NCBI RefSeq assembly: GCF_907165205.1
Contig: NC_058196.1
Location: 10,086,501-10,150,500, forward strand
Length of the DNA stretch: 64,000 nt
Reading direction: 5' to 3'
DNA from: Coccinella septempunctata
Lineage: Eukaryota > Arthropoda > Insecta > Coleoptera > Coccinellidae
In this document: positions 33,660 through 46,048 of the stretch, piece after piece
How positions within the stretch are numbered: position 1 is the first letter of the stretch
How the letters are laid out: each line of letters begins with the position of its first letter
The notes under the pieces: generated by a model
Database searches by the model: none
What the model saw: the letters and a program-made list of their open reading frames with translations, nothing else
What the model was told of the DNA's origin: nothing
Translations under genes and position numbers: made by a program

Positions 33660-36600
33660 TTTTCGTTCGTGTGAGGGGAAAACCCTTTAAGGACGCCCAG
33701 AGGGTCCGCACTCTAGGTAGTGTGAGACTCCGAGATCTTGTTTGGCTACTCACTAAAAACCCCTCACACATTCCACGGAGAAGTTCTTCATCCAGCCCTT
33801 GCAGCGTCCCTTAACAAAAGAGATGAGCTGCAAGTGGCATCTAGAGTTCATGGGATCTGATGATATGCAGTGACCCAAGCAACACCGCCTTCTGCATTCT
33901 GTGCGCTAGTATCTCGGCCCAAGATCTGCAGGCCGGAATAATCTTCAATTCTTCCAGGTAGTTGGCTCTCATTCCTCCGAGACATCCTATGATCAGTACA
34001 ACCATCCTGAATTTATGACCCGGGTACATAGTTCCAAGCTCGAAAACAAAATCTTTGTATTTTTGCCTTTTCTGCTCTTCCTTCATCACCATGTTGTTTT
34101 CTGCAGGGTATGAGAATTCCACGACGAACAATTCCTTCAGCTCTTTGTCCAAAAGAAGTATGTCTGGCTTTATTGCATTGATCTGCCGTGTTGTTGAGAC
34201 AGGATAGTTCCAGTATATTCGAGCTTTCTCGTTCTGGACCACCGCTTCAATCTCCAGAGGCACATATGGTAGCACCGGTTCTTTGTCTATCTCATATGCC
34301 GCCCTCAGATGGAAGTAGAGAACTCGGACTGCCGCGTTGTGTCTCTCTATATACCCCGTTGGAGCATGGACTCTACAGGCGGAAAGAATGTGCATAATCG
34401 TTTCTTGTTGACTATGGCACACTCTGCACGTTGTTGGGGTGTCCATTTTCATGATGTTCTTTTTATACCATCTGGTATTTATTACTCCATCCTGACACGC
34501 CATCACAAATCCCTCCGTCTCTGACTTAAGGCTAGCCGACTTTAGAAAGGCGAAAGACAATTCTTCCGACAGATCTTGGTCTTTTGAACTCCTGGAAAAT
34601 ATGGAGTGAAGGCTCTTACTCATATGATGTTCGAGTAATGTATTCGACTGAGACATCCGGATCAGTCTTGCTAGCCTTCTTTGGTCCGCTTGAGTTGAGG
34701 CTACGATTCATGTTCATGCTTTTTCTTGTTGACCTATCAAGATCGAGGAGTTCGTTCACCGTCCAGTTTACCACCCCGAAAGAGTTGGTAAGTATCGGGA
34801 TGGCTAGCATATTTGTAGCTGATACTTTGTTCTTTCCTGACAGCTGTGATTTCCAGATGTCTCTCAGCTTCTTCTTGTAGCTGGCTGATAAGGCGTCCTT
34901 TATCTGGGTTGTCTCCAGTACTCCCCTCTGTTTCATCCCGAGAAACTTGTAAGTTGCTCCCTCTTCCAGACGTCGAAAAGTCATTCCATCCTCCAGTTGG
35001 ATATCTTCTCGTGGATCATCAACCCTTCCCCTGCGGAGATGAAAAACAGCACTCTTGTCCAAACCAAATGACATTTCCATTGCAGAGGTGTAGTCGGAAA
35101 CGATTTTCAATAGTTGCTGTAGTGCGGCCCTGGAGGGAGCGTAGAGTTTCAAGTCGTCCACGTACATAAGGTGGGAGATCAGGTGGTTCCTTCTGCCTGG
35201 TGGACCGGCCTTGTATCCTATTTTGCTTGCCCTCAGCTAAATTGATAGTTGCATGAGTGTTATGCAGAATAATAACGGGCTTAGCGAATCTCCCTGGAAC
35301 ATTCCTCTTCTGTACCTCACCCATCCCGTATAAACGGTTCGTCTCTCTGCTCGGATGGCAAACTTCGTTTTCCACAACGCAATGATGCTTTCTATCGCAT
35401 GGATGATGTCAGGGTGGACTTTCAGCATTTTTAATAGCCGCATGATCAGGTCGTGCGGCAAGGTGTCAAATGCTTTCGCGTAGTCTAACCATGATGTATG
35501 TAGGTCGCGCTTGTAATGTCTGGCGTCTAGGCATACGCTCTTGTCGATCAGCAAGTTGTCCTTGCATCCTTGTACTCCTTTCTTTGCTCCCCTCTGTTCG
35601 TAGATACTGTCCCACACTGGTCCAATAACCCTCAGAATTCGATCTTGAATAACACTTGTGAGTATCTTGTACAGTGTATTGAGGCAAGTGATTGGGCGAT
35701 AGTTCTTGGGTTGCCCTAAGTCCCCTGATTTTGGTATCAGCACTGTCCTACCCTCCACCAACCATGAAGGAATGGGCTCACGGCGAATCAGCATTCCGCT
35801 GAATAATCTTGCCAGGTGTTTATGTGTAGCCGGAAAGCTCTTCCACCAGTAGTTCTGAATACCGTCTGGTCCGGGTGCTGTGAAATCATTCTTGTTCTTA
35901 AGGGCTTGTCTAATATCTTCGGCTGATATTTCAGAAAGTTCGTCGTTCTGCTGTAGGGTTTGATCACACATCTGCTGGAATCTGGGAAGTGCTGGAGTAT
36001 CCCTGGTTTTTGCTGGTTGTTCGTACAGGCTTTTCCAAAACTCTTCGACGTCCTGAGGTGGTGGTGGGTTTTGCACCTTTTGCTGTTGAGGTTGAAATAA
36101 TTTCGATGGTTTCGCGGTGAAGGTGTTGTTATCTTCGATCCATCTTTTTCTCCTTATCAATTTCTTTCGTGCTGCTGCAAGTGATCTTATTTTATCTACA
36201 GCTTTCTGCTTCACTAGATGGACTGTGGGCAAGTTAACGGTACCATGTATAGCACGAAGCTCCTCAATGATCTCCCTCATTCTCTTGCTCGGTTTAGTTT
36301 TTCCTTCAGAACATCTATGACACATTGGTACCAAGATGCCTGCTGCCTCATTGATTTTATTTTGATGTCAAGTCGATTTAGCCTTTTCCTATGCTTATTA
36401 TTATTATTCGTAGCTGTACTTTTCGGTGGACATAGTAGATAAGCGGCTGCTCTCACTGCAGCCCCCACATCTTTCAGTGAACAGGTCTCGTTAAGATGAT
36501 CTTGAATGATGCTATTCAAAACGGGTGGGTTTGATCAGTGGATCTCCAACGGCAGCCTCAAATGCCTCTTTTGTATTGTCGATTAACTCTGATGAATCTC

Positions 36601-37500
36601 TCACTGTCCTTGGCCTTTGTTGCTGTCGGTCTGGAGCATCTGTCACCTGCTCTCCAGCTAGTTCTATCTCTGGAACTTCTCTCACTTGTTCCGTTCTTAG
36701 CCTTGCTTCTAGGGCTACAGCTTCACTTCTGTGAGTCATCGCTTGGTGTTGTTGGTCTGGAGCATCTGTGACCTGCTCTTCAGCGCGTTCTATATATGGA
36801 ACATCTCTCACATGTTCCGTTATTGGCCTGTTGAAGCGTGTACCAGTCCTGGTTCGGCCCGCGATATCACTCAAAAGGGCTACAGCTTGTTCTTGAGTTA
36901 TGTCAACCGTCGATTGCTGATGTTGGCTCAAAGCATCTGTCACCTGCTCCTCAGCTTGTTGTTCCAACCTTCCTTGCTCTCGAGACCGCTGCAAGATTCC
37001 TCTTCTTTTGAGATGACTGATCTGATCTCTCAGGTTTTGCTGCGTCATGTAGTTGAGGTCTGGACAATTTTCGCACCACAGACCATGCAGCCTATTCATG
37101 TATCCCCTTCTGTCGGGTCCTAATCTTCTGTATAGCGCAGACAGCAGGCTATGCTGCTCGGGCGTCCACTTGTGGCGTCCCCTTTGTGCAGTTCTGTTTC
37201 GGCTGCCGGTTCCGACTACGGGGTGCTCTTGCGAGCTTTGAATCCCTATGCGACCGACAACCTGAACTCTCTCTTCGTCGATGTCCTCCTCGTCTAGAGG
37301 CGTAGCTTTTTGTGTGACAGGCGCCCGCCTTCTTAGCGTTCTGCCGTTGGTGTCCCGCATGCTGTCACGTCCAGCACTAACTCCAGACGTGCCCTGACGA
37401 TCCCCAGGCAGCGACTGTTTTCCGAGGCTTAGCTGATTTCTTTCCGACATCGGCTGAGAGTGACCGGGGTCCGCGGGATTGTCACACCCGTATACTACTA
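33660..37500 (-). mobile_element. R4/Dong-like LINE B, single-ORF type, decayed
   Basis: The minus strand reads one degraded frame. At 36512-37450 is an N-terminal part with a Myb-like DNA-binding segment (from HKWTPEQHSLLSALYRRL). At 36334-34616 is reverse transcriptase with APGPDG, YRPITCLN, FQGDSLSPLL and YVDD. At 34656-33841 are a CCHC finger (CRVCHSQQETIMHILSAC) and a restriction-like endonuclease motif (KPDILLLD...VVEFSYP). This order defines the R2/R4 type of non-LTR retrotransposon, in which the C-terminal nuclease nicks the target. There are frameshifts near 36515, 36290 and 34640, and an in-frame stop near 35235. Confidence 0.85.
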
Positions 37501-37520
37501 AGTAGTACCCCCGTGCGGAG

Positions 37521-37530
37521 TTATTATTAT
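37521..37530 (+). repeat. Short TTA tract between LINE B and LINE A
   Basis: ttattattat separates the 5' end of LINE B from the 3' end of LINE A. Confidence 0.7.
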
Positions 37531-40530
37531 GACTTCAGCCTTGCGGCTTTCACACTCCTCTCCAGAGGAAAATTCACTTATCCCAGATATCTTAGATATC
37601 AAAAGGATTAAGCTCTGATGGAACCCTTTCCAGGTTTTCGGGCTCGTGGTGGTGGTCGGGTCCGGGTCGCTCCTCGCCTCCCTGCTGTAGGTTGGATTCC
37701 TGCTCCACCCGCACTTCCTGTCGGCGCAGACGGTGTTCCTCTGCATTCCCCATGTACTTGCGTACAGTTCTCGCCGTTCCGAGCAGTACCGCCTTCTGCA
37801 TGACTCTATAGATATTTTCGTCCAACTGAAGTTTCCTCAAGTTCTCTAGTAGTTTCTTCGGTATCAGGCCTGTAGATGAAATGACAATAGGGATGGTCTT
37901 GATATCTTTCAGCTTCCACTGTCTTCTGGTTTGTTCCTCGAGATCTCTGTATTTTGAAATTTTTTCAGTGTGCCTATCTAGAAGATTGGTATTATTTGGA
38001 ATTGCCACGTCTATGAATAGTGCTCTGTCCTCATCCTTATTGAACAATATGAGGTCTGGTCTATTGTGGGTTATTTTTCGGTCTGTGAGAACCGTGCGAT
38101 CCCAGTAGAGCTTGTGATGTTCGTTTTCCAGCACAGCATCCGGATGGTAATTGTAATAAGGAACCTTTTTCGAAGTTAGAAGTTGGTGTTTCAGTGCCAA
38201 TTCTTGGTGAAGAATCTTGGCAACAGCATCATGTCTATTTTTGTACTCCGTGCCCGCGAACTTCTGACATCCGCCGGTGATGTGCTGGATAGTTTCATGT
38301 GTCGCACAGCCATAACGACAGCCATCGTCCGCCACTGAGGCATCCTTGGCGATGTACTTCATGTAATTTCTTGTTGGAATCACCTGATCCTGGATGGCGA
38401 GCATGAAGCCCTCTGTCTCAGGAAACAACCTTCCGGAAGTCAACCAGTAGTTCGACGCAGATATGTCGACGTAATCATGGTTGACCTCGTTCTGGTGCCT
38501 CCCATGCAAAGGTTTGCCAATCAGTTTCTGCATTTTATTTTCTGCAGAGTGTTCGACGGTTTCCAAGTGATCCTGTTGTAGCTTTAATGGTGTAGAACTA
38601 TCAGCAACACAAACTACTCGATGGAATTCTGACGAAGCTGCCTTGCTCAAGAAATATTTTCGAAGTCCTTCAATTTCCTGGGACATACGGTTGGACAAAT
38701 CAACAATTCCTCTACCCCCAAGATGTCGTGGCAGCTCTGTCCGTTCTATTGAGCTTTTGGGGTGATGTTTATTGTGTTTAGTCAGCATCGTCCTTATTTT
38801 TCTCTGTAAAGCTGCTAAATCGGTGATCGTCCAAGAGATAATACCAAATGAATAGCTCAGCTCCGAGCAAGCGTAGGTGTTAATCGCTTTTATCAGATTC
38901 TTGCTGTTAAGACCAGTTCTCATTATCCTCCTCAATCTTCGGGTGAACTCCTCCGTTAATTCTTTCTTCATCTGGGTCTGATTGATTTTTCTTGCCTGTT
39001 TTATGCCTAGATACTTGTATGTGTCTCCTTCCTTTAATGCTTCAATTTCTGCACCTTCCTTGAGTTTGAACGTACCATCTTCTATTTTCCCTCTCGTTAT
39101 GTTAAGCAGTCGACATTTTTCTAGTCCAAACTTCATTTTGATGTCTTCCGAGAATCCTTCCACCATTTTCAGCATCAGTTGCATTTGTTTTTTGGTAGAT
39201 GCGAAGAGTTTCAAGTCGTCCATGTAAAGGAGATGATTCAGTTTCATCATAGTTCTACTGCCGCTCTTGATGGAAAATCCGTAGTCCGTAGAATTCAATC
39301 TATGAGACAAGGGATTCAGGGCCATGCAGAACCACAGAGGGCTCAGCGAGTCTCCTTGGAAAATTCCGCGTCTTATTGGAATAGGTCCTGTTGTAATGGA
39401 GCAATCTACTGCTTTCATTTGAAGACTAGTACGCCAGGTTGACATGGCGTTTTTCAGGAACTTAACAATATTGGGATCCACCTTGTAAATCTTCAAGATC
39501 GTCAAGAGCCATTCGTGAGGTATAGAATCGAATGCTTTTTTGTAGTCTATGTACGCAGCGTAGAGATTCCTTCGCTTGGAGAACGCTTGATTGCAGATAA
39601 CTGAATCTATTATTAGTTGTTCTTTGCACCCTCGGCTGTCTTTGGTGCATCCTTTCTGTTGCATGGCGATGATGTTATTCCTTTCGCAATGGTTGTGAAT
39701 TCGGTTTGAAATGCACGATGTGATTAATTTGTACATCGTTGGAAGACATGTGATTGGTCGGTACTTGGATGGGTCTTCTGTATTCCTTTGGTCTTTAGGT
39801 AACAACTATGTTGTGCCATGTGTAAGGAATACTGGCATTCTTTCAGGATTTTCAATGACATCATTTATTGCGGAGGTCAATTTGTCATGCATGATCCAAA
39901 GTTTCTTGATCCAGAAGTTCTGTAATCCATCAGGCCCAGGTGCTTTCCAGTTGTGCAGTACTCTGATAGCTGCTTTTACTTCTTCAATTGTGATCATGTC
40001 ATGCTGCATCGGCTCATATTTTATAGCTTCAGATTTTTCATCTTCAATCCATCCGGTATCTCCATTGAAGTGAGGTTTCGTTGATAATGGTTCGGTCCAG
40101 AATTGTTCAATGGCTTCCTTTGGCGGTAACTTTCCATTTTCTCCATCCGACGATGTGAGTGACCGGTAGAAAGATTCTTTCGACTTTTCGAATGAATTAT
40201 TGTCTCTTTTCCGGCTATAAGTGCTTTTATATCTCCTCAGGCGTTCTGCATACAGACTTAATTTTTGCTTCAGAGTGTCGAGGCAATGGTGAGCTGTAGC
40301 ATTCTCCGTCTCTCGTTCTGTATGTGTCCTGTTTCTATCCATGATCTCTTTGGCAGCTTTCACAACCTTTCTTCCTCGATTCCCGTTCAAGTACTCCGTC
40401 AGTCGTCCAATGTCTCTTCTTAGCCTTTCTGTTTTGTGTTGAAGACGTTTCTGCCATGCTGGCGCGTGTAATTTGTGTAATGTTGGACCATTGTTGTTCG
40501 TTCCGCGAATTTTTGCCCCTATGGTTTTGG
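37531..40530 (-). mobile_element. R4/Dong-like LINE A, nearly intact frame with one stop
   Basis: Two minus-strand segments, 40390-39806 and 39805-37592, lie in the same phase and are separated by a single TAG, together 931 sense codons. The protein has RT motifs (APGPDG, YRPITCLP, FQGDSLSPLW, YMDD), a CCHC finger (CRYGCATHETIQHITGGC), and a restriction-like endonuclease (RPDLILFN...LFIDVAIP). The frame stays open upstream to the TTA tract at 40534, so the copy is probably 5'-truncated and its Myb part is missing. LINE B is a different family of the same type, in the same orientation. A further partial copy lies at 61637-62275. Confidence 0.88.
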
Positions 40531-40968
40531 CATATTATTATTATTATTATATTCTGACCAACCTACCTCATTTCTGATAATATTTTCATACCAAATACGA
40601 GCTCTGCCTTTTAGTTTGGATATTGCTTGAAAAATAATGGTGTTCGCGTTGAAGTTGTGGATTGATGATGTGAATTCTATAACTTCAAGCCACTTATTGA
40701 TATCATCGGTTGTAGGGTCGAATTCAGGAATAACCGAAATGGCTTGAATGGGTCCAACATTATTCAAATTTGTGTAATAATTTCTCCTACCTTCATGTAC
40801 CCTTCTACTCTTACTCTTACGTTTCTTGTAATTATCGGAACTTGATCTTGATTCACTACTAGAGGAAGCAGAGGATGAAGAACTCGAAGAGAAACTCGAT
40901 TTTGCACGTGGTTTCCTTTCCCCTCTGGGACGTTCACTAGATATTCCAGATTTTCTACTTCGGGGCAT
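40519..40968 (-). CDS. Gag N-terminal fragment of another LTR element
   Basis: 149 codons starting at ATG directly downstream of a minus-strand LTR. There is a Ser/Arg-rich N-terminus and then a Gag-like region (ISVIPEFDPTTDDINKWLEV, KGRARIWYENII). It is cut at an AAT-repeat stretch (NNNNN) where LINE A inserted, so the rest of the element is lost or lies elsewhere. The family is not determined beyond Ty3/Gypsy-like Gag. Confidence 0.7.
   Translation of the reverse strand: MPRSRKSGISSERPRGERKPRAKSSFSSSSSSSASSSSESRSSSDNYKKRKSKSRRVHEGRRNYYTNLNNVGPIQAISVIPEFDPTTDDINKWLEVIEFTSSIHNFNANTIIFQAISKLKGRARIWYENIIRNEVGWSEYNNNNNMPKP
40534..40551 (+). repeat. TTA tract at LINE A 5' junction
   Basis: Lies between the 5' end of LINE A and the broken gag; on the gag strand it codes for an Asn run. 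Confidence 0.8.
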
Positions 40969-40985
40969 CTTCGGACCACTTCTGT

Positions 40986-41233
40986 TGTTAGGTATTCAAT
41001 AATACATAATGTTAAAATGGTTGCACACTTTTATTTAACATTAGAGTATTTCAGTAATTTACTATTCGACATTCAGATTCAGAGGCAATAAAGGCACATT
41101 CCCATCTCGCTTGCTCGCCGTACCATTGACTAACTCTAACCTCGCTTGTCCCCCGACCACGGAAGACCATCCCCTCGTCCATGCCATCTGTCATGCTGTT
41201 TTGGGAATGACTGCGTTCCGGAATACTCTAACA
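40986..41233 (-). mobile_element. LTR (248 bp) of the gag fragment element
   Basis: On the minus strand it begins TGTTAGAGTATTCC and ends ATACCTAACA, with TGTTAG/CTAACA terminal inversion. An AATAAA is present near 41020, and the Gag start codon follows 18 bp after the end. The other LTR is not in the window. Confidence 0.72.
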
Positions 41234-42123
41234 TTTATATAGATCGGAAGAACGAGAGCCTTCTATAGGATATGAGGAAAAACGCCAGTACTTTATGAAA
41301 AATCAATTTTATGTACAAAGTGAAAAGCGACATCAACACTAATCGGTTTCAAAATGCTGGGAGAAATGGAATCAATTCCACTACTCTTTGTATTCTCAAG
41401 TGATTTTATTGTATTTCATATTTTATACTCTAACACAGGATGGAAAAAATAAATTGAGCTCAATATTCCTAATGAGGAATACAATGAATTACCATGATAA
41501 GTAATGAGTTTTCTTTCTGCGATGGTTGAAAAATAGTCTGCAAAAATCGTAGCCATATCTTTGGCCTCAGTCTACCAACAAGAAGCTCACCAGGTCGATC
41601 AACCTCTATCGGCCAGTGAGAGCATTGACCATACAGTTTTATTTTTATTGTCTGAATTTTGTATCAGTATCCAGAATTTCAATAAATGAGGAGATAAATG
41701 CGGTTAATGATATAAACAAAAAGGATAAAAGCGAAACCTTGATGATGATACTGATATTCAGACTGAAAAAAAAATCGAATTTGATGATGAAGCATCTGTA
41801 TCTAAATTAATACCCGAAGGAATTTTGAAACCAGTTGAACGTTCTATTATAAATTTTCATAATATCTAATTTAATCAATACATAACTTTTATAATTTGAG
41901 TGGAAATATATTTAAGAAAAACGGTTCATTTTCAAATATTTGTAATATATTTCGTTTCTCCAAATTCAAACCCCTCTACCATATGTTTGAAGATATCGAT
42001 ATGTACATAAATTGAACCACTAGTCAAATGTAATATGGTTAAACTAGTATTAGCGAATATACATCTACAAGACAATTGCCTTATTTTTTCAATAACCAAC
42101 ATAGAATATGGAACCAGAGAATA
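41234..42123. other. AT-rich stretch, no gene seen
   Basis: Only short random frames; no motif, repeat or RNA gene recognised. Confidence 0.5.
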
Positions 42124-42429
42124 TCACAGTTCAGTGCAAACATATTTCTCAATCGTGAGATTGCATAACAATGAGAAATTACTAAAAGCTAAAATTACAA
42201 TTACTGTGTGAAGAACCTGAATTCCATTATTTTTCTCCATATACTCCATTTGCACCTTCAGTTTTCCTATGACATTTCGATGCAGCAAATCGAACTTTCT
42301 CATACAGTCATCTTCTGCAAAATTTAGATTATACTCATCGATGAAGATTTGTCTCAGAACGATAACGTTGAGATCATTAACTTTTCGCCTTAGGCTTATA
42401 TGGATGTATTTGATGTGAATTGCAATCCC
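42124..42429 (-). pseudogene. Gustatory-receptor-like exon fragment
   Basis: The minus-strand exon starts after a good acceptor (cttctt aactttcag, ending at 42430) and is open to a TGA at 42124. The residues around LLHRNVIGKLKVQMEYM and GIQVLHTVIVILAF match the region before and within a late transmembrane helix of insect gustatory receptors (7tm_7). In a full gene, further exons should follow with the last membrane segment; none is visible nearby, so it is a fragment or relic. An odorant receptor is a less likely alternative. Confidence 0.42.
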
Positions 42430-42679
42430 CTGAAAGTTAAGAAGTAAAACTGGATATTCAAATACAAAAGTGAACGATAATTTTTCAGGTTGGATTTGAC
42501 ACAGGTACAATATAATCTGGGACCAACAGAAGCTTGTGGATCTTTTGATAGTAAAAAAATATATTAAGCCATTATAAATGATGAACTCATCGCCAAAAGT
42601 CTTGGAGCCCCATTGTTTTATGAAAACCGCAATTCTTTTCCAAAAATTGCAATCAGCTCAGAAAAAAAATCAATTTGTG

Positions 42680-44190
42680 GAATATCGCATGTAACACCTG
42701 TGCAAGAGTCAATAGTCTGTATATATTCTTTCCCGTAACAGATTTTCCATATCGATGTAGTCTCGGATGTAGTGAAACATTCAAATCGTTAATTGTTTTC
42801 TGGGGAATATTGTTCTACTTCTTCGCCGCAGCAATGATGTGTTCGACCATCAGGATGTTCTGTTGAATATATCTTGAATTGTGGTAAGTGGAAAAATGTC
42901 TTTTCGGTGAAGTGAGTTTCTGATATTAACATTATGTCTATTTTATATGTATTTATGAATATTAATAATTCATTTTTGTGATTTGGAAGGCCATTAGCGT
43001 TCCAGGAAGCTATTCTAATTAACTTAGCATTTTAAAGCTCACTAAAGTAGTTAGAAGATTGAGGATGGTTTGATTCTGATTCATCATTTGAGTAATCATG
43101 GATTTGAAGTTTGATAGAAAACTTTCCATCATTGATTTTAGCGAATCCGATTCAGAGCTCTGCATAATAGGGTATTCTTTTTGTGTTTGTAGAACTTGAG
43201 AATATGTTCTTCCTCTCGACCTTGGTGAATTAGGGATGTTGGTTTGCTGATCGTTTGCGCGACTACATTCTTGGTTTTCTTCTTTCCTTAATTGTTGTGC
43301 TCTTGTTGGCTTTTGATTTTTCGCTCTTGAAAGGAGTTTGTATATTTGACATCCTTTATAATTAGCTGGATGATCACGTTCACATAATGCACATTTAGCT
43401 GGAGTTAATTTTGGTTTTGCACACATTTTGGAGTAATGTCGGTTACCGCATTTGACACACATAAATCTCCTATTACAGTAGCTTCTTGGAGGTCCATACT
43501 TTTGGCATCGAGTACATTGTATAATTTCTCGCTTTTTCCGTGGTGGTTCTATAGTTATTTTCATGTTTTCATGTCATGAATTCTAATTTGTAAATATCCT
43601 TGTTATTTTCTTTGGGTTCTAAATCTACAAAGAATAGAGGAAGCGGAAGTCTCGATATTTTATCTCTTATATTCATTATGTTTCTGACTTCGTCTCCCGA
43701 TATTTCAATGTCATCTTTTATTGCATTAGTAGGAACGGTGGAATGTATATGCCGGATAACAATCCTATAAGCTCTTTCTTGCTTGATTTGATTTGTGTGA
43801 AAAATTATATTTTCCTCCCGTAGAAATCGAACTAAACTTCTGTATGTTTCCGGTTCGTTAACATTTAATCAATATCTTAACGATATTGTTAGATAGGGTT
43901 TTGGAATAGAACTGTTCGTTAGCTATAGCATTAAATGGTTTTTCAATCATTTCATTATAATTTGTAACACCATGTAAAAAAATTGGAGGTGGTTTGAAGA
44001 CTCTTTCAGATGTTTGTGTGGTATTTGTATCGTTTGATTCATTTTTGAGATACTGAAATCTATTTTTCGTGCTGATCGTTGGATTTTCGAGAATCTCAGG
44101 AGGAAGGCACGAGCGTTTTCGTTATTTGACTGTTTGCTAAGAATTCTTCATATTCATCGTTTTTGCTGTAGGCTGGTCCATGATTTTATT
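42680..44190 (-). mobile_element. Jockey-clade LINE: ORF1 and start of ORF2
   Basis: The minus strand encodes the end of ORF1 at 43019-43564 (181 codons), with three CCHC zinc knuckles (CTRCQKYGPPRSYC, CVKCGNRHYSKMC, CALCERDHPANYKGC). The preceding part of ORF1 continues in another frame up to about 44180 (for example RIVIRHIHSTVPTNAI), so there is a frameshift near 43567. Just after ORF1, 42870-43015 encodes the start of an APE-type endonuclease (ASWNANGLPNHKNELLIF, ISETHF). Similarity fades by 42700. Keeping the 5' part and losing the 3' part is unusual for a LINE and implies a later deletion. Confidence 0.75.
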
Positions 44191-45652
44191 CTATAGTTGT
44201 CCAACGGAAAACCTTATTGATGTCAACAATTTCAGTAAGAGAATTATCCACCGAATTTGATGAAAAAAATAAATTATTTACGTACGTTGAAACAGATAAG
44301 TGTTGGAGAAATAATTTAACTCGCAGATAAAAACACGTGTACTCTTTGGCACAGCTGTAACGCTGTGGTACACGCATTCGATATTTCTCTGTCTGGCGCG
44401 ACACTAAGACAGTGGCGTTATTTTGAAAACTTTACATACTTCTTATTGTAATAAATCGGAATAAGAGAATTCGAATTAATTTGGGATAATTGAAACGAGG
44501 TATCGCTGGAACCTTCATACGTTGTTGCAGCCGTGCTGCAGGGGCGATTTTTAGTTGGAAATATGACACTTTGAGGCGCTTGAGATCAGGCTGTATCGAG
44601 TCGCGGGAATTTAAGTAATAACCAGTTCGATAAGAGTTGAAAGAGTTAGTGTCACTCAGTCAGAAAATCGGCAGATATTGATACCCTACGTCTTGAGAGA
44701 GCAACCGGCGATCGGCGGCCTACGTAATTGATTCCAATATCCGGTGATAGGGACTTCGGAACAAGCGAAAATGGTGAGTCATGTAGATTAAGAAAGATTT
44801 ATTAGTCTGGAGACCCTGAGAGGAAAACAGTTCTCAGAATTCGAAGTAGCCGAAATTTTCTTGTAACAACCGAGCTTGGGAACGCTGATTTTTCAACTCA
44901 GCAAGAATGATCGTCCAATGATTTCGATTTTGGGACGTTTTGATATCACCCATAGCGTGGGAGAGAAAGACCGGGGAAAAAGTACCTCGGAAAAAAGTCA
45001 GTCAGTCGGTCCGGAGACGTGATCTGTAAAATATCGAAAAAATATAGCCCTTCGAGTCGGTACGGAATAGTAGAGAAGTTATAAGTCTTTTGTAGAGTTA
45101 GTCAGTAAGGAAAGAGTATAGGGACTTAGAATAATTAGGTTGGCACGGAGTAAGAGAAAAACTAGAGGTAGATCACGGAATAGAATCGGAGACTCGGTCG
45201 GCTCATAAATTTGGAAGAGTTGCGTATAAAGAAAAGTCCAGTCCTTTGTTTTGTTGGTTTTGTTCAAGTAGAAACGGAATATCGGGAAATAGGTAGTTAA
45301 AGAGAACGGAAATAATTCGGAGTTAAATTCAGTTATTTCCGGAATCAGTAAAGTAGCATTAGAGGAGTGATCGTTTATTTTTGATTCGTAGTAAGACCAG
45401 ATATAAAATTGTGTTAGAATTTTGGATAGGGAAACTTGAAGCGTTAAACGTTTGCGACGGAAAAGTGCGGGAAGTCGGTTGAGTGTGAAGAATTCGCCGA
45501 TTTGTGCGGGTAAAGTCTGGTGTCGAAGAGTTCTTCATCGGCCGCGTCAGACAAACAGCAGTCGCAGAAAGAGGTAGAAAGTTCCAATTTTTTATTTGTC
45601 CAGAGTCCTGAAGCTCCCACATAATTCATTGATTAGGTATTGATTATCATTG
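44191..45652. other. Probable LINE 5' leader and unassigned DNA
   Basis: Lies upstream of the Jockey ORF1 and may be its 5' untranslated region at least in part. Frames of 60-87 codons occur on the minus strand, but none has a recognisable motif. Confidence 0.35.
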
Positions 45653-45656
45653 CGCG

Positions 45657-45871
45657 AGTTATATATCCGAGAACGATGAACTTCGTTGGAAGATCGCAGG
45701 AAGTGCAATCTCAGCATCGTCTCATTTTCCAAGAACTAAGAAAGTGTACCGAGGTTATAAATTATAATTTTATTATCATTGAATCAGTTCTGACATAACT
45801 TTCACTGTTTAAACGTATTGTACGAAATATAGCTTTTTAAAAACGCTTTTCCTGCCTTAATAAATATAACT
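45657..45871 (+). mobile_element. Errantivirus 5' LTR
   Basis: 215 bp with AGTTATAT/ATATAACT ends and AATAAA at about 45859. It differs from the 3' LTR at one position (actgtttaaacg versus actgtataaacg). Confidence 0.95.
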
Positions 45872-45885
45872 GGCGCAGTCGACGG
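45871..45885 (+). promoter_or_regulatory. Primer binding site, tRNA-Ser type (probable)
   Basis: tggcgcagtcgacgg begins with the last LTR base. As I recall, the 17.6/297 group of errantiviruses uses a similar tRNA-Ser site. Confidence 0.65.
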
Positions 45886-46048
45886 AGTTTCACGGAGTTT
45901 TCATTGTGAAAAACTTTAGAGTTCTACCCTCTTTTGGTGAAACGAGAACCTACCCACAGCAGTTACAGTCAAAAATCCATCTAGGAGGAAGAAGATAATG
46001 CAGTTGTGGATAATCATAACAAGGTGGTGAGCGTATTTTTATTCATTG

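Noticed and set aside
41234..42123. Possible gene at 41616-41810
   Set aside because: A 64-codon AT-driven frame without motif or splice signals.
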